Source: Lycocorax pyrrhopterus obiensis (lineage: Eukaryota > Chordata > Aves > Passeriformes > Paradisaeidae). Taken from it: a DNA stretch of 64,000 bases. The notes under the pieces were generated by a model, which worked only from the letters and a program-made list of their open reading frames with translations, searched no databases and had not been told where the DNA came from. The stretch lies in assembly GCA_014706295.1 (NCBI GenBank), contig JACSVZ010000007.1, positions 47,506,975-47,570,974 on the forward strand, read 5' to 3'. Positions 62,071-64,000 of this stretch are shown here, in pieces; positions within the stretch are counted from its first letter, which is position 1, and every line of letters begins with the position of its first letter. The position numbers and the translations under genes were made by a program.

Positions 62071-64000
62071 TGGTGGGGTCAGGAAGCTGTGCAGGAGCAG
62101 CCTCAAGTTGACATCACGGCCCTGTGTAGGACTGAGACTTTTTTGTAGCCATCACAGCAGCTGGTGAGAGAACAGGAATCACCAGAAACACCTGGCAATG
62201 CCTCAGGAGTGTCTGGCAGTTTAGGTGCTGATGTTCCTGCATGCTTTATAGCTTGTGTTAAGTACAGTCTCATAGGATGTAGAAAAACCTCATGGATACT
62301 GCCATAAGCATTGCCCAAAAAGGATGGCACTACCTTTTCCCAGACTTGTGGTGATACGAAACTGCATTGCTCTTAGCTTGTTGGATGAAGGTTCTGCAAG
62401 CAGTGTGGGTCAGACAGTACTGAAGACGCTGCATGCCATACATGCTTGTTGTCCACATGCCCAAGGGCCGTGTATTTACTGCATGTTTAATATGCCCTCA
62501 AGCCCTGGGTGCGAACAGGACATTCATTCTAAGAATCTAAAGTTGTCTAAAATGAATGTGTAGTTGTCTAAAACTAACATTAATTGCTTTGTGAAGCTAA
62601 CATTAATAGCCAATTACTAACATCAAAGCTTAGTGAAGCTTCTCCGAAGTCCCTAATTTGGCTTTGCAGTTCTTTGTAATGGTTCTGAGACTTTCTAAGA
62701 ACAACTTTAAAAAATACTCTAATTTTGGAAAATCTCAGTTATTCATTGTATCTGACAATGTTTGTTACTACTAAAACTACTTCATTGCTCAAACATAATG
62801 TGTCATAAGTCTTGTCTGCTGTTCATGCATTTTACAGCCTAGTGAAATGATTCTGCCTCTCAACAGGGCTGTTTAGAGAGACTGTCATCAGGATAATTAG
62901 AAAGCAACCCCAGGATCTCCCACAACCTACATGCTAACTTAGGACCTCTGAGGCTCTAACAAATGCACCATTCATGCTCCTCTGGGCAGCTTCCAGCTGT
63001 AATGCTTTATCACAAGAACCCTCACACTTGGTCTTGATTCCTAATATTGATACCATGAAGAAAATGGCACACAGCCTCTACTCCATTCTCACTGATGTCA
63101 AGGGCTATCAGTGGCACTAGAGAGAGTACACAGCCTTCCTGACATCACCAATAAACAGGGGCAGGCCCTTTCACGTCAGGGATCAGCTAGTTTAGACATA
63201 ATCTCTTTGTATCGCCTAAAATGACTGAGACTGACTGAGACACTTGTGCTATCAATGCAGAGGACTAAACCTCCCAATATTAGCAGGTGGAAGTTATCAA
63301 CTGAAAGATGAATCATCCCCTGTAAAATCTGGCCCAGTCTCTCAGGATTTGGGGCTTGTCAGTCTGCTGATTTTTAAACTGGTGATGAGGTTCTCAGATG
63401 CTTTGGCAATGGGCAACCTGCCATACAAGCAACTGGAGCAGCTAAATAAATGGTGAGTCAAAGAGTCTCAATAAAAATGAAACATAATGGCTTAAATCAA
63501 ATTTAACATCCAAATACTTCCTGCAAACTGGTGCAATTGAAGCATGACATAGAAACAGCAATGACTTTGTCGGATATGGGATCTATCAGGTTCTGAAGCA
63601 ATGCAGACTGGACTGCAGGAAGCTAATTAGGTGATGCAGGTAAAAGTTATGTGTGCTTGGCAAGAAACAAGTCTTCCCCTTCTGAGAAAAGCCTCCATGA
63701 CCCCTTGTTTAGTACAGGCAATTTGTTCTATGGCAATTTGAAAAAGGGGAATTCTTGTCCTCAGACACATACACCAAAATGCCCTACAGGGGTGACAGCT
63801 CCCTCAGTGGGGCACAGCAAAAGCTGTATTTGCTTTGCCTTTTACTCTCTTTCCTTCTGCCGCAAGAGGTGAAAGGGTGATGGCAGCAGCAGCAGCATTA
63901 TGGCCTCTTCTGCTGTGCTCTTTGTATTGAGACACAAGCAGGGTGACCTGTACGGAAAGGCACAGTGCAGGGAGGGAAAAATCCATCACTCTTACCAGCA
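62071..64000. other. Intergenic stretch to the window edge; nothing recognised
   Basis: Only short open frames are present (at most about 80 codons). No exon, RNA gene or repeat family was recognised. Confidence 0.5.

Noticed and set aside
1..64000. Operons, CRISPR arrays, phage or toxin-antitoxin systems
   Set aside because: The window is animal nuclear DNA: spliced channel exon, LINEs, LTRs and microsatellites. No regularly spaced repeats or tightly packed gene runs were seen.

Overview
The window is eukaryotic nuclear DNA, almost certainly from a bird and probably a songbird. It is AT-rich and CpG-poor, with almost no protein-coding content. It carries 5'-truncated CR1 LINEs, the dominant avian retrotransposon, and solo retroviral LTRs. 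The 61.3-62.1 kb CR1 and the 43.5-44.6 kb LTR look like families I associate with passerines; that placement is from memory and is not proven here. No bacterial, plasmid, phage or CRISPR features are present.

One gene is recognisable. Positions 34242-35134 (+) are the terminal coding exon of KCNK13, which encodes the two-pore-domain K+ channel THIK-1. It encodes 297 residues, starting inside the first selectivity filter and running through M2, M3, the second pore loop, M4 and the cytoplasmic tail to the stop codon. Exon 1 (N-terminus, M1, extracellular cap, first half of pore 1) was not found, so positions 1-34241 are read as the 3' part of a very large intron 1. A 3' UTR with a first canonical AATAAA at 35745 follows. 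From about 35.8 kb to the end the sequence looks intergenic; I found no exon of PSMC1, the next gene in human.

Repeats by region. Intron 1 holds CR1 3' ends at 17230-17488 (+), 21095-21945 (-), 24560-24655 (+) and 25457-25567 (+), plus a 367-bp solo LTR at 29315-29681 (-). Downstream of the gene are two different minus-strand solo LTRs about 110 bp apart (43518-44646 and 44760-45244). A second copy of the 367-bp LTR lies at 55066-55432 (+), and a longer CR1 lies at 61290-62070 (+). All four LTRs have target-site duplications readable in the sequence: 6 bp, 5 bp, 5 bp and 6 bp in order. They are therefore independent insertions reduced to single LTRs.

No new multi-gene system is visible. The points most worth a second look are the inverted, about 95% identical LTR pair flanking the KCNK13 exon; the CpG-dense LTR carrying a good CTCF-like motif; a long open frame running upstream of the KCNK13 acceptor in phase with the exon, with a GCCATGG start context; and a few unexplained stretches unusually free of stop codons.
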